Shown: in pieces, positions 12,692 to 24,985 of the stretch
Layout of the letters: every line of letters begins with the position of its first letter
Position numbering within the stretch: position 1 is the first letter of the stretch
Assembly (NCBI GenBank): GCA_963855995.1
Contig: OY979724.1
Coordinates: 6,735,772 to 6,799,771 of the forward strand
Source: Muricea muricata
Taxonomy: Eukaryota; Cnidaria; Anthozoa; Malacalcyonacea; Plexauridae
Direction: 5' to 3'
Length of the DNA stretch: 64,000 bases
Made by a program: the position numbers and the translations under genes
Notes under the pieces: generated by a model
Databases searched by the model: none
What the model saw: the letters and a program-made list of their open reading frames with translations, nothing else
Told to the model about the DNA's origin: nothing

Positions 12692-15600
12692 ATGTCTTAC
12701 CTGTCTTACCTGTCTTACCTGTCTTACCTTTCTTACCTCTCTTACCTTTCTTTTCTGTCTTTCCTGCCTTACCAGTCTTACCTGTCTTTTCTGTCTGTTC
12801 TGTGTTACCAGTCTTACCTGTGTTACCTGTCTTACCTGTCTTTTCTTTCTTACCTGTCTTGTCTGTCTTGTCTGTCTTTTCTGTTTTACCTGTTTTACCT
12901 GTCTGTTCTGTCCTACCTGTCTTATCTGTCTTTTCTGTCTTTTAAGTCTTACCTGTTTTGCCTGTCTTATCTTAATTTTTTGTCGTGTCTTTCTTACATG
13001 TCTTATCTTAATTTTCTGTCTTACATGTCTTATTTGTCTTTTCTGTCTTACATGTCTTTTCTGTCTTTTCGGTCTTACCTGTCTTATCTGTCTTTTCTGT
13101 CTTACCTGTTTTACCTGTGTTACCTGTTTTACCTGTCTTAACTGTCTTATCTGTCTTACCTTTTTTACATGTATTATCTGTCTTACCTGTCTTATCATTT
13201 TAACCTTTCTTATCGGTCTTGTCTGTCTTACCTGTGTTACCTGTTTTTTCTGTCTTACCTGTCTTTCGTGTCTTACCTGTCTTACCAGTCTTACCTGTCT
13301 TTCGTGTCTTACCTGTCTTACCAGTCTTACCTGTTTACCTGTCTTACCTTTCTTACGTGTCTTACCTCTCTTATCTGTCTTACCTTTCTTACCTGTTTTA
13401 CATTTCTTTTCTGTCTTACCTGTCTTACCTGTCTTACCTGTCTTACCTGTCTTACCTATCTTTTCTGTCTTTTCTGTCTTACAAGTCTTACCTGTCTTAC
13501 CTTTCTTACCTGTCTTTTCTGTCTTACCTGTCTTGGCTGTCTTTTCGGTTTTACCTGTTTTACCTTCCTTTTCTGTCTTACCTGTCTTATCTGTCTTTTC
13601 TGTCTTTTCAGTTTTACCTGTTTCGCCTGTCTTATCTTAATTTTCTGTCTTACATGTCCTATTGGTCTTTTCTGTCTTACCTGTCTTACCTGTCTTTTCT
13701 GTCTTTTAGGTTTTACCTGTCTTATCTGTCTTTTCTGTGTTACCTGTTTTACCTGTCTAAATATTCTTTTCTGCCTTACCTGTCTTTTCTTCCCTACCTG
13801 TCTTTTCTGTCTTACCTGTGTTACCTGTCTTATCTGTCTTACCTGTCTTATCTGTTTTACCTGTCTTATCTGTCTTACCTGTACATGTATTACCTGTCTT
13901 TTCTGTCTTACCTGTTTTACCATTCTACCTGTCTTACCTGCTTTTTCTGTGTTACCCGTCTTACCTGTCTCACATTTCTTTCCTGTCTTACCAGTCTTAC
14001 CTGTCTTACCTGTCTTACCTGTCTTACCTGTCTTAATGGTTTTACCTGCTTTACCTGTCCTATTGTCTTACCTGTGTTACCTGTCCTACCCGTCTTACCT
14101 GTCTTTTCTGTCTTACCTGTCTTACCTATCTTACCTGTCTTACCTGTCTTTTCTGTCTTACGTGTCTTATCTCTTTTTTCTTTTTTACCTGTTTTACCTT
14201 TCTTTTGTGGCTTACCTGTCTTATCTGCCTTTTCTGTCTTATCTGTTTTTTCTGTCTTACCTGTCTTTTCTTTCTTAGCTGTCTTTTCTGTCTTACATGC
14301 CTCACCTGTCTTTTCTGTCTTACCTGTCCTTTCTTTCTTAATGTTTTTTCAGTCATGCCTGTCTTTTCTGTCTTACCAGTCTTACCATTCTTTTCTGTCT
14401 TACCTGTGTTTTCTGTCTTTCCTGTCCTTCCCGTCTTTCCTGTCTTTTCTGTCTTACCTGTCTTTCCCGTCTTTCCTGTCTTACCTGTGTTACCTGTTTT
14501 ACTTGTCTTAACTGTCTTCTCTGTCTTACATGTTTTACATGTATTATCTGTGCTACCTGTCTTATCTGTCTTACCTGTCTTATCATTTTTACCTGTCTTA
14601 TCTGTCTTATCTGTCTTACGTGTCTTACCTGTTCTTTCTGTCTTACCTGTCTTTCCTGTCTTACCTGTCTTACCTTTTTTACCTGTCTTACCTGTCTTAC
14701 CTGTCTTACCTTTCTTACCTATCTTACCTTTCTTTTCTGTCTTACCTGCCTTACCTGTCTTACCTGTCTTTTCTGTCTCTTCTGTCTTACCAGTCTTACC
14801 TGTGTTACCTGTCTTACCTGTCTTTTCTTTCTTACCTGTCTTGTCTGTCTTTTCTGTTTTACCTGTTTTACCTGTCTTTTCTTTCTTACTTGTTTTATCT
14901 GTCTTTTCTGTCTTTTAAGTCTTACCTTTTTTGCCTGTCTTATCTTAATTTTTTGTCTTGTCTTTCTTACATGTCTTATCTTGATTTTCTGTCTTACATG
15001 TCTTATTTGTCTTTTCTGTCTTACCTGTCTTACCTGTGTTACCTGTTTTACCTGTCTTAACTGTCTTATCTGTCTTACGTTTTTTACATGTATTATCTGT
15101 CTTACCTGTCTTATCATTTTTACCTTTCTTATCTGTCTTGTCTGTCTTACCTGTGTTACCTGTTCTTTCTGTCTTACATTTCTTTCGTGTCTTACCTGTC
15201 TTACCTGTCTTACCTGTTTACCTGTCTTACCTTTCTTACGTGTCTTACCTGTCTTATCTGTCTTACCTTTCTTACCTGTTTTACAGTTCTTTTCTGTCTT
15301 ATCTTTTTTTTTCTGTTTTACCTGTCTTTTCTTTCTTACCTGTCTTTTCTGTCTTACATGCCTCACCTGTCTTTTTTTTCTTACCTGTTCTTTCTGTCTT
15401 AATGTCTTTTCAGTCTTACCTGTCTTTTCTGTCTTACCAGTCTTACCATTCTTTTCTGTCTTACCTGTCTTTTCTGTCTTTCCAGTCTTTTCCGTCTTTA
15501 CTGTCTTTTCTGTCTTACCTGTCTTTCCCGTCTTTGCTGTCTTTCCTGTGTTACCTGTTTTACTTGTCTTAACTGTCTTCTCTGTCTTACCTGTTTTACA

Positions 15601-15752
15601 TGTATTATCGGTGCTACCTGTGTTATCTGTCTTAGCTGTCTTATCATTTTTACCTGTCTTATCTGTCTTATCTGTCTTACCTGTCTTAACTGTTCTTTCT
15701 GTTTTACCTGTCTTTCCTGTCTTACCTGTCTTACCTGTCTTACCTTTTTTAC
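12692..15752 (+). repeat. Family-I higher-order repeat, short copy 3 (3,061 bp)
   Basis: The left end follows the start of copies 1 and 2, but near 12,840-12,870 it switches to the variant pattern that lies about 3 kb further on in those copies (compare 3,850 and 9,780). Everything in between is absent. The shortfall against copy 2 is 2,862 bp, exactly 318 units of 9 bp. From there to 15,752 the sequence follows the second half of a normal cycle closely. The simplest reading is one in-register unequal crossover or deletion. Confidence 0.83.
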
Positions 15753-17668
15753 GTGTCTTACCTGTCTTACCTGTCTTACCTGTCTTACCTTTCTTACCTC
15801 TCTTACCTTTCTTTTCTGTCTTTCCTGCCTTACCTGTCTTACCTGTCTTTTCTGTCTGTTCTGTGTTACCAGTCTTACCTGTGTTACCTGTCTTACCTGT
15901 CTTTTCTTTCTTACCTGTCTTGTCTGTCTTTTCTGTGTTACCTGTTTTACCTGTCTTTTCTGTCTTACCTGTCTTATCTGTCTTTTCTGTCTTTTCAGTC
16001 TTACCTGTTTTGCCTGTCTTATCTTAATTTTCTGTCTTTTCTGTCTTAGATGTCTTATCTTAATTTTCTGTCTTACATGTCTTATTTGTCTTTTCTGTCT
16101 TACATGTCTTTTCTGTCTTTTCGGTCTTACCTGTCTTATCTGTCTTTACTGTCTTACCTGTCTTACCTGTGTTACCTGTGTTACCTTTTTTACCTGTCTT
16201 AACTGTGTTATCTCTCTTACCTTTTTTACATGTATTATCTGTCTTACCTGTCTTATCTGTCTTACCTGTCTTATCATTTTTACCTGTCTTATCTGTCTTA
16301 TCTGTCTTACTTGTGTTACCTGTTCTTTCTGTCTTTTCTGTCCTTCCTGTCTTACCTGTCTTACCTGTTTACCTGTCTTACCTTTCTTACGTGTCTTACC
16401 TGTCTTATCTGTCTTACCTTTCTTACCTGTTTTACGTTTCTTTTCTGTCTTACCTGTCTTACCTGTCTTAGCTGTCTTACCTATCTTTTCTGTCTTTTCT
16501 GTCTTACCAGTCTTACCTGTCTTACCTGTCTTACCTGTCTTTTCTGTCCTACCTGTCTTGTCTGTCTTTTCGGTTTTACCTGTTTTACCTGTGTTTTCTG
16601 TCTTACCTGTCTTATCTGCCTTTTCTGTCTTTTCTGTCTTACCTGTTTCGCCATTCTTATCTTAATTTTCTGTCTTGCATCTCCTATTGGTCTTTTCTGT
16701 CTTACCTGTCTTTTCTGTCTTTTAGGTTTTACCTGTCTTATCTGTCTTTTCTGTGTTACCTGTTTTACTTGTCTTACCATTCTTTTCTGTTTTACCTGTC
16801 TTTTCTGTCTTTCCTGTCTTTTCGGTTTTACCTGTCTTTTCTTCCTTACCTCTCTTTTCTGTCTTACCTCTCTTACTTGTGTTACCTGTCTTATCTTTCT
16901 TACCTGTCTTTATCTGTCTTACTTGTCTTACATGTATCATGTGTCTTACCTGTCTTATCTGTCTTACCTGTCTTATCTGTTTTAGATCTCTTATCTGTCT
17001 TACCTGTACATGTATTACCTGTCTTTTCTGTCTTACCTGTCTTACCTGTTTTACCTGTCTTACCTGTCTTACCTGCTTTACCTGTTTTACCCGTCTTACC
17101 TGTCTTACATTTCTTGCCTGTCTTTCCAGTCTTACCTGTCTTACCTGTGTTACCTGTCTTACCTGTCTTACCGGTTTTACGTGCTTTACCTGTCCTATTT
17201 GTCTTACCTGTCTTACTTGTCCTACCTATCTTACCTGTCTTACCTGTCTTACCTATCTTTTTTGTCTTACCTGTCTTACCTATCTTACCTGTCTTAGCGG
17301 TCTTTTCTGTCTTACCTGTCTTATCTCTCTTTTCTGTTTTACCTGTTTTACCTGTCTTTTCTGTCTTACCTGTCTTATCTGCCTTTTCTGTCTAATCTGT
17401 TTTTTCTGTCTTACCTTTCTTTTCTGTCTTACCTGTCTTTTCTGTCTTGCCTGTCTTATCTTAATTTTCTTTCTTTTCTTTCTTACATGTCTATTCTTTC
17501 TTTTCTGGCTTACCTGTCTTAATTGTCTTATATGTCTTACCTATCTTACCTGTCTTACCTGTGCTTTCTGTCTTACCTGTCTTTCCTGTCTTATTTGGTA
17601 GACCTGTCTTACCTGTCTTTTCTGTCTTTTCTGTCTTTTAGGTCTTACCTGTCTTATCTGTCTTTTCT

Positions 17669-17743
17669 GTGTTACCTGTTTTACTTGTCTTACCATTCTT
17701 TTCTGTTTTACCTGTCTTTTCTGTCTTTCCTGTCTTTTCGGTT
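17669..17743 (+). repeat. Gene-conversion-like patch
   Basis: Against its counterpart 30,346-30,420 this tract carries six base differences within 75 bp, while flanking sequence is nearly identical. All six bases match a paralogous module exactly 916 bp upstream (16,753-16,827). The same position at 2,630 and 8,570 has the 30,346 type, so this copy is the recipient. Tract limits are the outermost informative sites. Confidence 0.75.
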
Positions 17744-18299
17744 TTACCTGTCTTTTCTTCCTTACCTGTCTTTTCTGTCTTACCTGTCTTACCTGTGTTA
17801 CCTGTCTTATCTGTCTTACCTGTCTTATCTGTCTTTTCTGTCCTACATTTATCATGTGTCTTACCTGTTTTATCTGTCTTACCTGTCTTATCTGTTTTAC
17901 CTGTCGTATCGGTCTTACCTGTACATGTATTACCTGTCTTTTCTGTCTTACCTGTCTTACCTGTTTTACCTGTCTTACCTGTCTTACCTGCTTTACCTGT
18001 CTTAACCGTCTTACCTGTCTTACATTTCTTGCCTGTCTTACCACTCTTACCAGTCTTACCTGCATTACCTGTCTTATCGGTTTTACCTGCTTTACGTGTC
18101 CTATTTGTCTTACCTGTCTTACCTGTCCTACCTGTCTTACCTGTCTTACCTGTCTTACCAGTCTTTTCTGTCTTACCTGACTTACCTATCTTACCTGTCT
18201 TACCTTTCTCTTCTGTCTTACCTGTCTTATCTCTCTTTTCTGTTTTACCTGTTTTACCTGTCTTATCTGCCTTTTCTGTCTTATCTGTTTTTTCTGTCT

Positions 18300-18320
18300 T
18301 ACCTGTCTTTTCTGTGTTAC
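18300..18320 (+). repeat. 98-bp deletion scar between direct repeats
   Basis: Relative to 22,091-22,317, 98 bp are missing here. The lost segment is flanked by the same ACCTGTCTTTTC string, so the join reads as a normal unit. The missing length is 98 rather than 99 because that stretch contains one 8-bp unit. The same scar recurs near 30,985 in copy 2 of the 12.7-kb duplication, so it predates that duplication. Confidence 0.8.
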
Positions 18321-20950
18321 CAGTCTTACCATTCTTTTCTGTCTTACCTGTCTTTTCTGCCTTTCCTGTCCTTCCCGTCTTTTCTGTCTTACCTGTCTTT
18401 CCCGTCTTTCCTGTCTTACCTGTGTTACCTGTTTTACTTGTCTTAACTGTCTTCTCTGTCTTACATGTTTTACATGTATTATCTGTGCTACCTGTCTTAT
18501 CTGTCTTACCTGTCTTAGCATTTTTACCTGTCTTATCTGTCTTATCTGTCTTACGTGTCTTACCTGTTCTTTCTGTCTTACCTGTCTTTCCTGTCTCACC
18601 TGTCTTACCTGTCTTACCTTTTTTACCTGTCTTACCAGTCTTACCTGTCTTACTTGTCTTACCTTTCTTACCTGTCTTACCTTTCTTTTCTGTCTTACCT
18701 GCCTTACCTGCCTTACCTGTCTTACCTGTCTTTTCTGTCTGTTCTGTCTTACCAGTTTTACCTGTGTTACCTGTCTTACCTGTCTTTTCTTTCTTACCTG
18801 TCTTGTCTGTCTTGTCTGTCTTTTCTGTTTTACCTGTTTTACCTGTCTGTTCTGTCCTACCTGTCTTATCGGTCTTTTCTGTCTTTTAAGTCTTACCTGT
18901 TTTGCCTGTCTTATCTTAATTTTTTGTCGTGTCTTTCTTACATGTCTTATCTTAATTTTCTGTCTTACATGTCTTATTTGTCTTTTCTGTTTTACATGTC
19001 TTTTCTGTCTTTTCGGTCTTACCTGTCTTATCTGTCTTTTCTGTCTTACCTGTTTTACCTGTGTTACCTGTTTTACCTGTCTTAACTGTCTTATCTGTCT
19101 TACCTTTTTTACATGTATTATCTGTCTTACCTGTCTTATCATTTTAACCTTTCTTATCGGTCTTGTCTGTCTTACCTGTGTTACCTGTTTTTTCTGTCTT
19201 ACCTGTCTTTCGTGTCTTACCTGTCTTACCAGTCTTACCTGTTTACCTGTCTTACCTTTCTTACGTGTCTTACCTCTCTTATCTGTCTTACCTTTCTTAC
19301 CTGTTTTACATTTCTTTTCTGTCTTACCTGTCTTACCTGTCTTACCTGTCTTACCTGTCTTACCTATCTTTTCTGTCTTTTCTGTCTTACAAGTCTTACC
19401 TGTCTTACCTGTCTTACCTGTCTTTTCTGTCTTACCTGTCTTGGCTGTCTTTTCGGTTTTACCTGTTTTACCTTCCTTTTCTGTCTTACCTGTCTAATCT
19501 GTCTTTTCTGTCTTTTCTGTTTTACCTGTTTCGCGTGTCTTATCTTAATTTTCTGTCTTACATGTCCTATTGGTCTTTTCTGTCTTACCTGTCTTACCTG
19601 TCTTTTCTGTCTTTTAGGTTTTACCTGTCTTATCTGTCTTTTCTGTGTTACCTGTTTTACCTGTCTAAATATTCTTTTCTGCCTTACCTGTCTTTTCTTC
19701 CCTACCTGTCTTTTCTGTCTTACCTGTGTTACCTGTCTTATCTGTCTTACCTGTCTTATCTGTTTTACCTGTCTTATCTGTCTTACCTGTACATGTATTA
19801 CCTGTCTTTTCTGTCTTACCTGTTTTACCTGTCTACCTGTCTTACCTGCTTTTTCTGTGTTACCCGTCTTACCTGTCTCACATTTCTTTCCTGTCTTACC
19901 AGTCTTACCTGTCTTACCTGTCTTACCTGTCTTACCTGTCTTAATGGTTTTACCTGCTTTACCTGTCCTATTGTCTTACCTGTGTTACCTGTCCTACCTG
20001 TCTTACCTGTCTTTTCTGTCTTACCTGTCTTACCTATCTTACCTGTCTTACCTGTCTTTTCTGTCTTACGTGTCTTATCTCTTTTTTCTTTTTTACCTGT
20101 TTTACCTTTCTTTTCTGGCTTACCTGTCTTATCTGCCTTTTCTGTCTTATCTGTTTTTTCTGTCTTACCTGTCTTTTCTTTCTTAGCTGTCTTTTCTGTC
20201 TTACATGCCTCACCTGTCTTTTCTGTCTTACCTGTCCTTTCTTTCTTAATGTTTTTTCAGTCATGCCTGTCTTTTCTGTCTTACCAGTCTTACCATTCTT
20301 TTCTGTCTTACCTGTCTTTTCGGTCTTTCCTGTCCTTCCCGTCTTTCCTGTCTTTTCTGTCTTACCTGTCTTTCCCGTCTTTCCTGTCTTACCTGTAATA
20401 CCTGTTTTACTTGTCTTAACTGTCTTCTCTGTCTTACATGTTTTACATGTATTATCTGTGCTACCTGTCTTATCTGTCTTACCTGTCTTATCATTTTTAC
20501 CTGTCTTATCTGTCTTATCTGTCTTACGTGTCTTACCTGTTCTTTCTGTCTTACCTGTCTTTCCTGTCTCACCTGTCTTACCTGTCTTACCTTTTTTACC
20601 AGTCTTACCTGTCTTACCTGTCTTACCTTTCTTACCTATCTTACCTTTCTTTTCTGTCTTACCTGCCTTACCTGTCTTACCTGGCTTTTCTGTCTCTTCT
20701 GTCTTACCAGTCTTACCTGTGTTACCTGTCTTACCTGTCTTTTCTTTCTTACCTGTCTTGTCTGTCTTTTCTGTTTTACCTGTTTTACCTGTCTTTTCTT
20801 TCTTACTTGTTTTATCTGTCTTTTCTGTCTTTTAAGTCTTACCTTTTTTGCCTGTCTTATCTTAATTTTTTGTCTTGTCTTTTTTACATGTCTTATCTTG
20901 ATTTTCTGTCTTACATGTCTTATTTGTCTTTTCTGTCTTACCTGTCTTAC

Positions 20951-23900
20951 CTGTTTTACCTGTTTTACCTGTCTTACCTGCTTTACCTGTTTTACCCGTC
21001 TTACCTGTCTTACATTTCTTGCCTGTCTTTCCAGTCTTACCTGTCTTACCTGTGTTACCTGTCTTACCTGTCTTACCGGTTTTACGTGCTTTACCTGTCC
21101 TATTTGTCTTACCTGTCTTACTTGTCCTACCTATCTTACCTGTCTTACCTGTCTTACCTATCTTTTTTGTCTTACCTGTCTTACCTATCTTACCTGTCTT
21201 AGCGGTCTTTTCTGTCTTACCTGTCTTATCTCTCTTTTCTGTTTTACCTGTTTTACCTGTCTTTTCTGTCTTACCTGTCTTATCTGCCTTTTCTGTCTAA
21301 TCTGTTTTTTCTGTCTTACCTTTCTTTTCTGTCTTACCTGTCTTTTCTGTCTTGCCTGTCTTATCTTAATTTTCTTTCTTTTCTTTCTTACATTTCTATT
21401 CTTTCTTTTCTGGCTTACCTGTCTTAATTGTCTTATATGTCTTACCTATCTTACCTGTCTTACCTGTGCTTTCTGTCTTACCTGTCTTTCCTGTCTTATT
21501 TGGTAGACCTGTCTTACCTGTCTTTTCTGTCTTTTCTGTCTTTTAGGTCTTACCTGTCTTATCTGTCTTTTCTTTCTTACCTGTTTTACCTGTCTTACCA
21601 TTCTTTTCTGTCTTACCTGTCTTTTCGGTCTTTCCTGTCTTTTCGGTCTTACCTGTCTTTTCTTCCTTACCTGTGTTTTCTGTCTTACCTGTCTTACCTG
21701 TGTTACCTGTCTTATCTGTCTTACCTGTCTTATCTGTCTTTTCTGTCCTACATTTATCATGTGTCTTACCTGTTTTATCTGTCTTACCTGTCTTATCTGT
21801 TTTACCTGTCTTATCGGTCTTACCTGTACATGTATTACCTGTCTTTTCTGTCTTACCTGTCTTACCTGTTTTACCTGTCTTACCTGTCTTACCTGCTTTA
21901 CCTGTCTTAACCGTCTTACCTGTCTTACATTTCTTGCCTGTCTTACCACTCTTACCAGTCTTACCTGCATTACCTGTCTTATCGGTTTTACCTGTTTTAC
22001 CTGTCCTATTTGTCTTACCTGTCTTACCTGTCCTACCTGTCTTACCTGTCTTACCTGTCTTACCAGTCTTTTCTGTCTTACCTGACTTACCTATCTTACC
22101 TGTCTTACCTTTCTCTTCTGTCTTACCTGTCTTATCTCTCTTTTCTGTTTTACCTGTTTTACCTGTCTTATCTGCCTTTTCTGTCTTATCTGTTTTTTCT
22201 GTCTTACCTGTCTTTTCTTTCTTACCTGTCTTTTCTGTCTTACATGCCTCACCTGTCTTTTTTGTCTTACCTGTCCTTTCTTTCTTAATGTTTTTTCAGT
22301 CATACCTGTCTTTTCTGTGTTACCAGTCTTACCATTCTTTTCTGTCTTACCTGTCTTTTCTGCCTTTCCTGTCCTTCCCGTCTTTTCTGTCTTACCTGTC
22401 TTTCCCGTCTTTCCTGTCTTACCTGTGTTACCTGTTTTACTTGTCTTAACTGTCTTCTCTGTCTTACATGTTTTACATGTATTATCTGTGCTACCTGTCT
22501 TATCTGTCTTACCTGTCTTATCATTTTTACCTGTCTTATCTGTCTTATCTGTCTTACGTGTCTTACCTGTTCTTTCTGTCTTACCTGTCTTTCCTGTCTC
22601 ACCTGTCTTACCTGTCTTACCTTTTTTACCTGTCTTACCAGTCTTACCTGTCTTACTTGTCTTACCTTTCTTACCTGTCTTACCTTTCTTTTCTGTCTTA
22701 CCTGCCTTACCTGCCTTACCTGTCTTACCTGTCTTTTCTGTCTGTTCTGTCTTACCAGTTTTACCTGTGTTACCTGTCTTACCTGTCTTTTCTTTCTTAC
22801 CTGTCTTGTCTGTCTTGTCTGTCTTTTCTGTTTTACCTGTTTTACCTGTCTGTTCTGTCCTACCTGTCTTATCTGTCTTTTCTGTCTTTTAAGTCTTACC
22901 TGTTTTGCCTGTCTTATCTTAATTTTTTGTCTTGTCTTTCTTACATGTCTTATCTTAATTTTCTGTCTTACATGTCTTATTTGTCTTTTCTGTCTTACAT
23001 GTCTTTTCTGTCTTTTCGGTCTTACCTGTCTTTTCTGTCTTACCTGTTTTACCTGTGTTACCTGTTTTACCTGTCTTAACTGTCTTATCTGTCTTACCTT
23101 TTTTACATGTATTATCTGTCTTACCTGTCTTATCATTTTAACCTTTCTTATCGGTCTTGTCTGTCTTACCTGTGTTACCTGTTTTTTCTGTCTTACCTGT
23201 CTTTCGTGTCTTACCTGTCTTACCAGTCTTACCTGTCTTTCGTGTCTTACCTGTCTTACCAGTCTTACCTGTTTACCTGTCTTACCTTTCTTACGTGTCG
23301 TACCTCTCTTATCTGTCTTACCTTTCTTACCTGTTTTACATTTCTTTTCTGTCTTACCTGTCTTACCTGTCTTACCTGTCTTACCTGTCTTACCTATCTT
23401 TTCTGTCTTTTCTGTCTTACAAGTCTTACCTGTCTTACCTGTCTTACCTGTCTTTTCTGTCTTACCTGTCTTGGCTGTCTTTTCGGTTTTACCTGTTTTA
23501 CCTTCCTTTTCTGTCTTACCTGTCTTATCTGTCTTTTCTGTCTTTTCTGTTTAACCTGTTTCGCCTGTCTTATCTTAATTTTCTGTCTTACATGTCCTAT
23601 TGGTCTTTTCTGTCTTACCTGTCTTACCTGTCTTTTCTGTCTTTTAGGTTTTACCTGTCTTATCTGTCTTTTCTGTGTTACCTGTTTTACCTGTCTAAAT
23701 ATTCTTTTCTGTCTTACCTGTCTTTTCTTCCCTACCTGTCTTTTCTGTCTTACCTGTGTTACCTGTCTTATCTGTCTTACCTGTCTTATCTGTTTTACCT
23801 GTCTTATCTGTCTTACCTGTACATGTATTACCTGTCTTTTCTGTCTTACCTGTTTTACCTGTCTACCTGTCTTACCTGTATTTTCTGTGTTACCCGTCTT

Positions 23901-24985
23901 ACCTGTCTCACATTTCTTTCCTGTCTTACCAGTCTTACCTGTCTTACCTGCCTTACCTGTCTTACCTGTCTTAATGGTTTTACCTGCTTTACCTGTCCTA
24001 TTGTCTTACCGGTGTTACCTGTCCTACCTGTCTTACCTGTCTTACCTGTCTTTTCTGTCTTACCTGTCTTACCTATCTTACCTGTCTTACCTGTCTTTTC
24101 TGTCTTACGTGTCTTATCTCTCTTTTCTTTTTTACCTGTTTTACCTTTCTTTTCTGGCTTACCTGTCTTATCTGCCTTTTCTGTCTTATCTGTTTTTTCT
24201 GTCTTACCTGTCTTTTCTTTCTTAGCTGTCTTTTCTGTCTTACATGCCTCACCTGTCTTTTCTGTCTTACCTGTCCTTTCTTTCTTAATGTTTTTTCAGT
24301 CATGCCTGTCTTTTCTGTCTTACCAGTCTTACCATTCTTTTCTGTCTTACCTGTCTTTTCTGTCTTTCCTGTCCTTCCCGTCTTTCCTGTCTTTTCTGTC
24401 TTACCTGTCTTTCCCGTCTTTCCTGTCTTACCTGTGTTACCTGTTTTACTTGTCTTAACTGTCTTCTCTGTCTTACATGTTTTACATGTATTATCTGTGC
24501 TACCTGTTTTATCTGTCTTACCTGTCTTATCATTTTTACCTGTCTTATCTGTCTTATCTGTCTTACGTGTCTTACCTGTTCTTTCTGTCTTACCTGTCTT
24601 TCCTGTCTCACCTGTCTTACCTGTCTTACCTTTTTTACCTGTCTTACCTGTCTTACCTGTCTTACCTTTCTTACCTATCTTACCTTTCTTTTCTGTCTTA
24701 CCTGCCTTACCTGTCTTACCTGTCTTTTCTGTCTCTTCTGTCTTACCAGTCTTACCTGTGTTACCTGTCTTACCTGTCTTTTCTTTCTTACCTGTCTTGT
24801 CTGTCTTTTCTGTTTTACCTGTTTTACCTGTCTTTTCTTTCTTACTTGTTTTATCTGTCTTTTCTGTCTTTTAAGTCTTACCTTTTTTGCCTGTCTTATC
24901 TTAATTTTTTGTCTTGTCTTTCTTACATGTCTTATCTTGATTTTCTGTCTTACATGTCTTATTTGTCTTTTCTGTCTTACCTGTC
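20951..24985 (+). repeat. Internal 3.9-kb duplication, second unit
   Basis: Second, fuller unit of the pair. It retains the ACATGCCTCACC/AATGTTTTTTCAG landmark (about 22,245-22,300) that the first unit lost. Its right end runs into the normal family-I order leading to the cycle start at 25,709. Confidence 0.78.

Larger units (their letters stand above)
17046..20950 (+). repeat. Internal 3.9-kb duplication, first unit
   Basis: Aligned by eye to 20,951-24,985. Offset is 3,905 bp up to about 18,305, then 4,003 bp after the 98-bp deletion in this unit. The junction to the second unit lies near 20,950, where a pair of TTTTACC units replaces the TGTGTTACC that follows the corresponding point at about 24,985. 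Confidence 0.78.
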
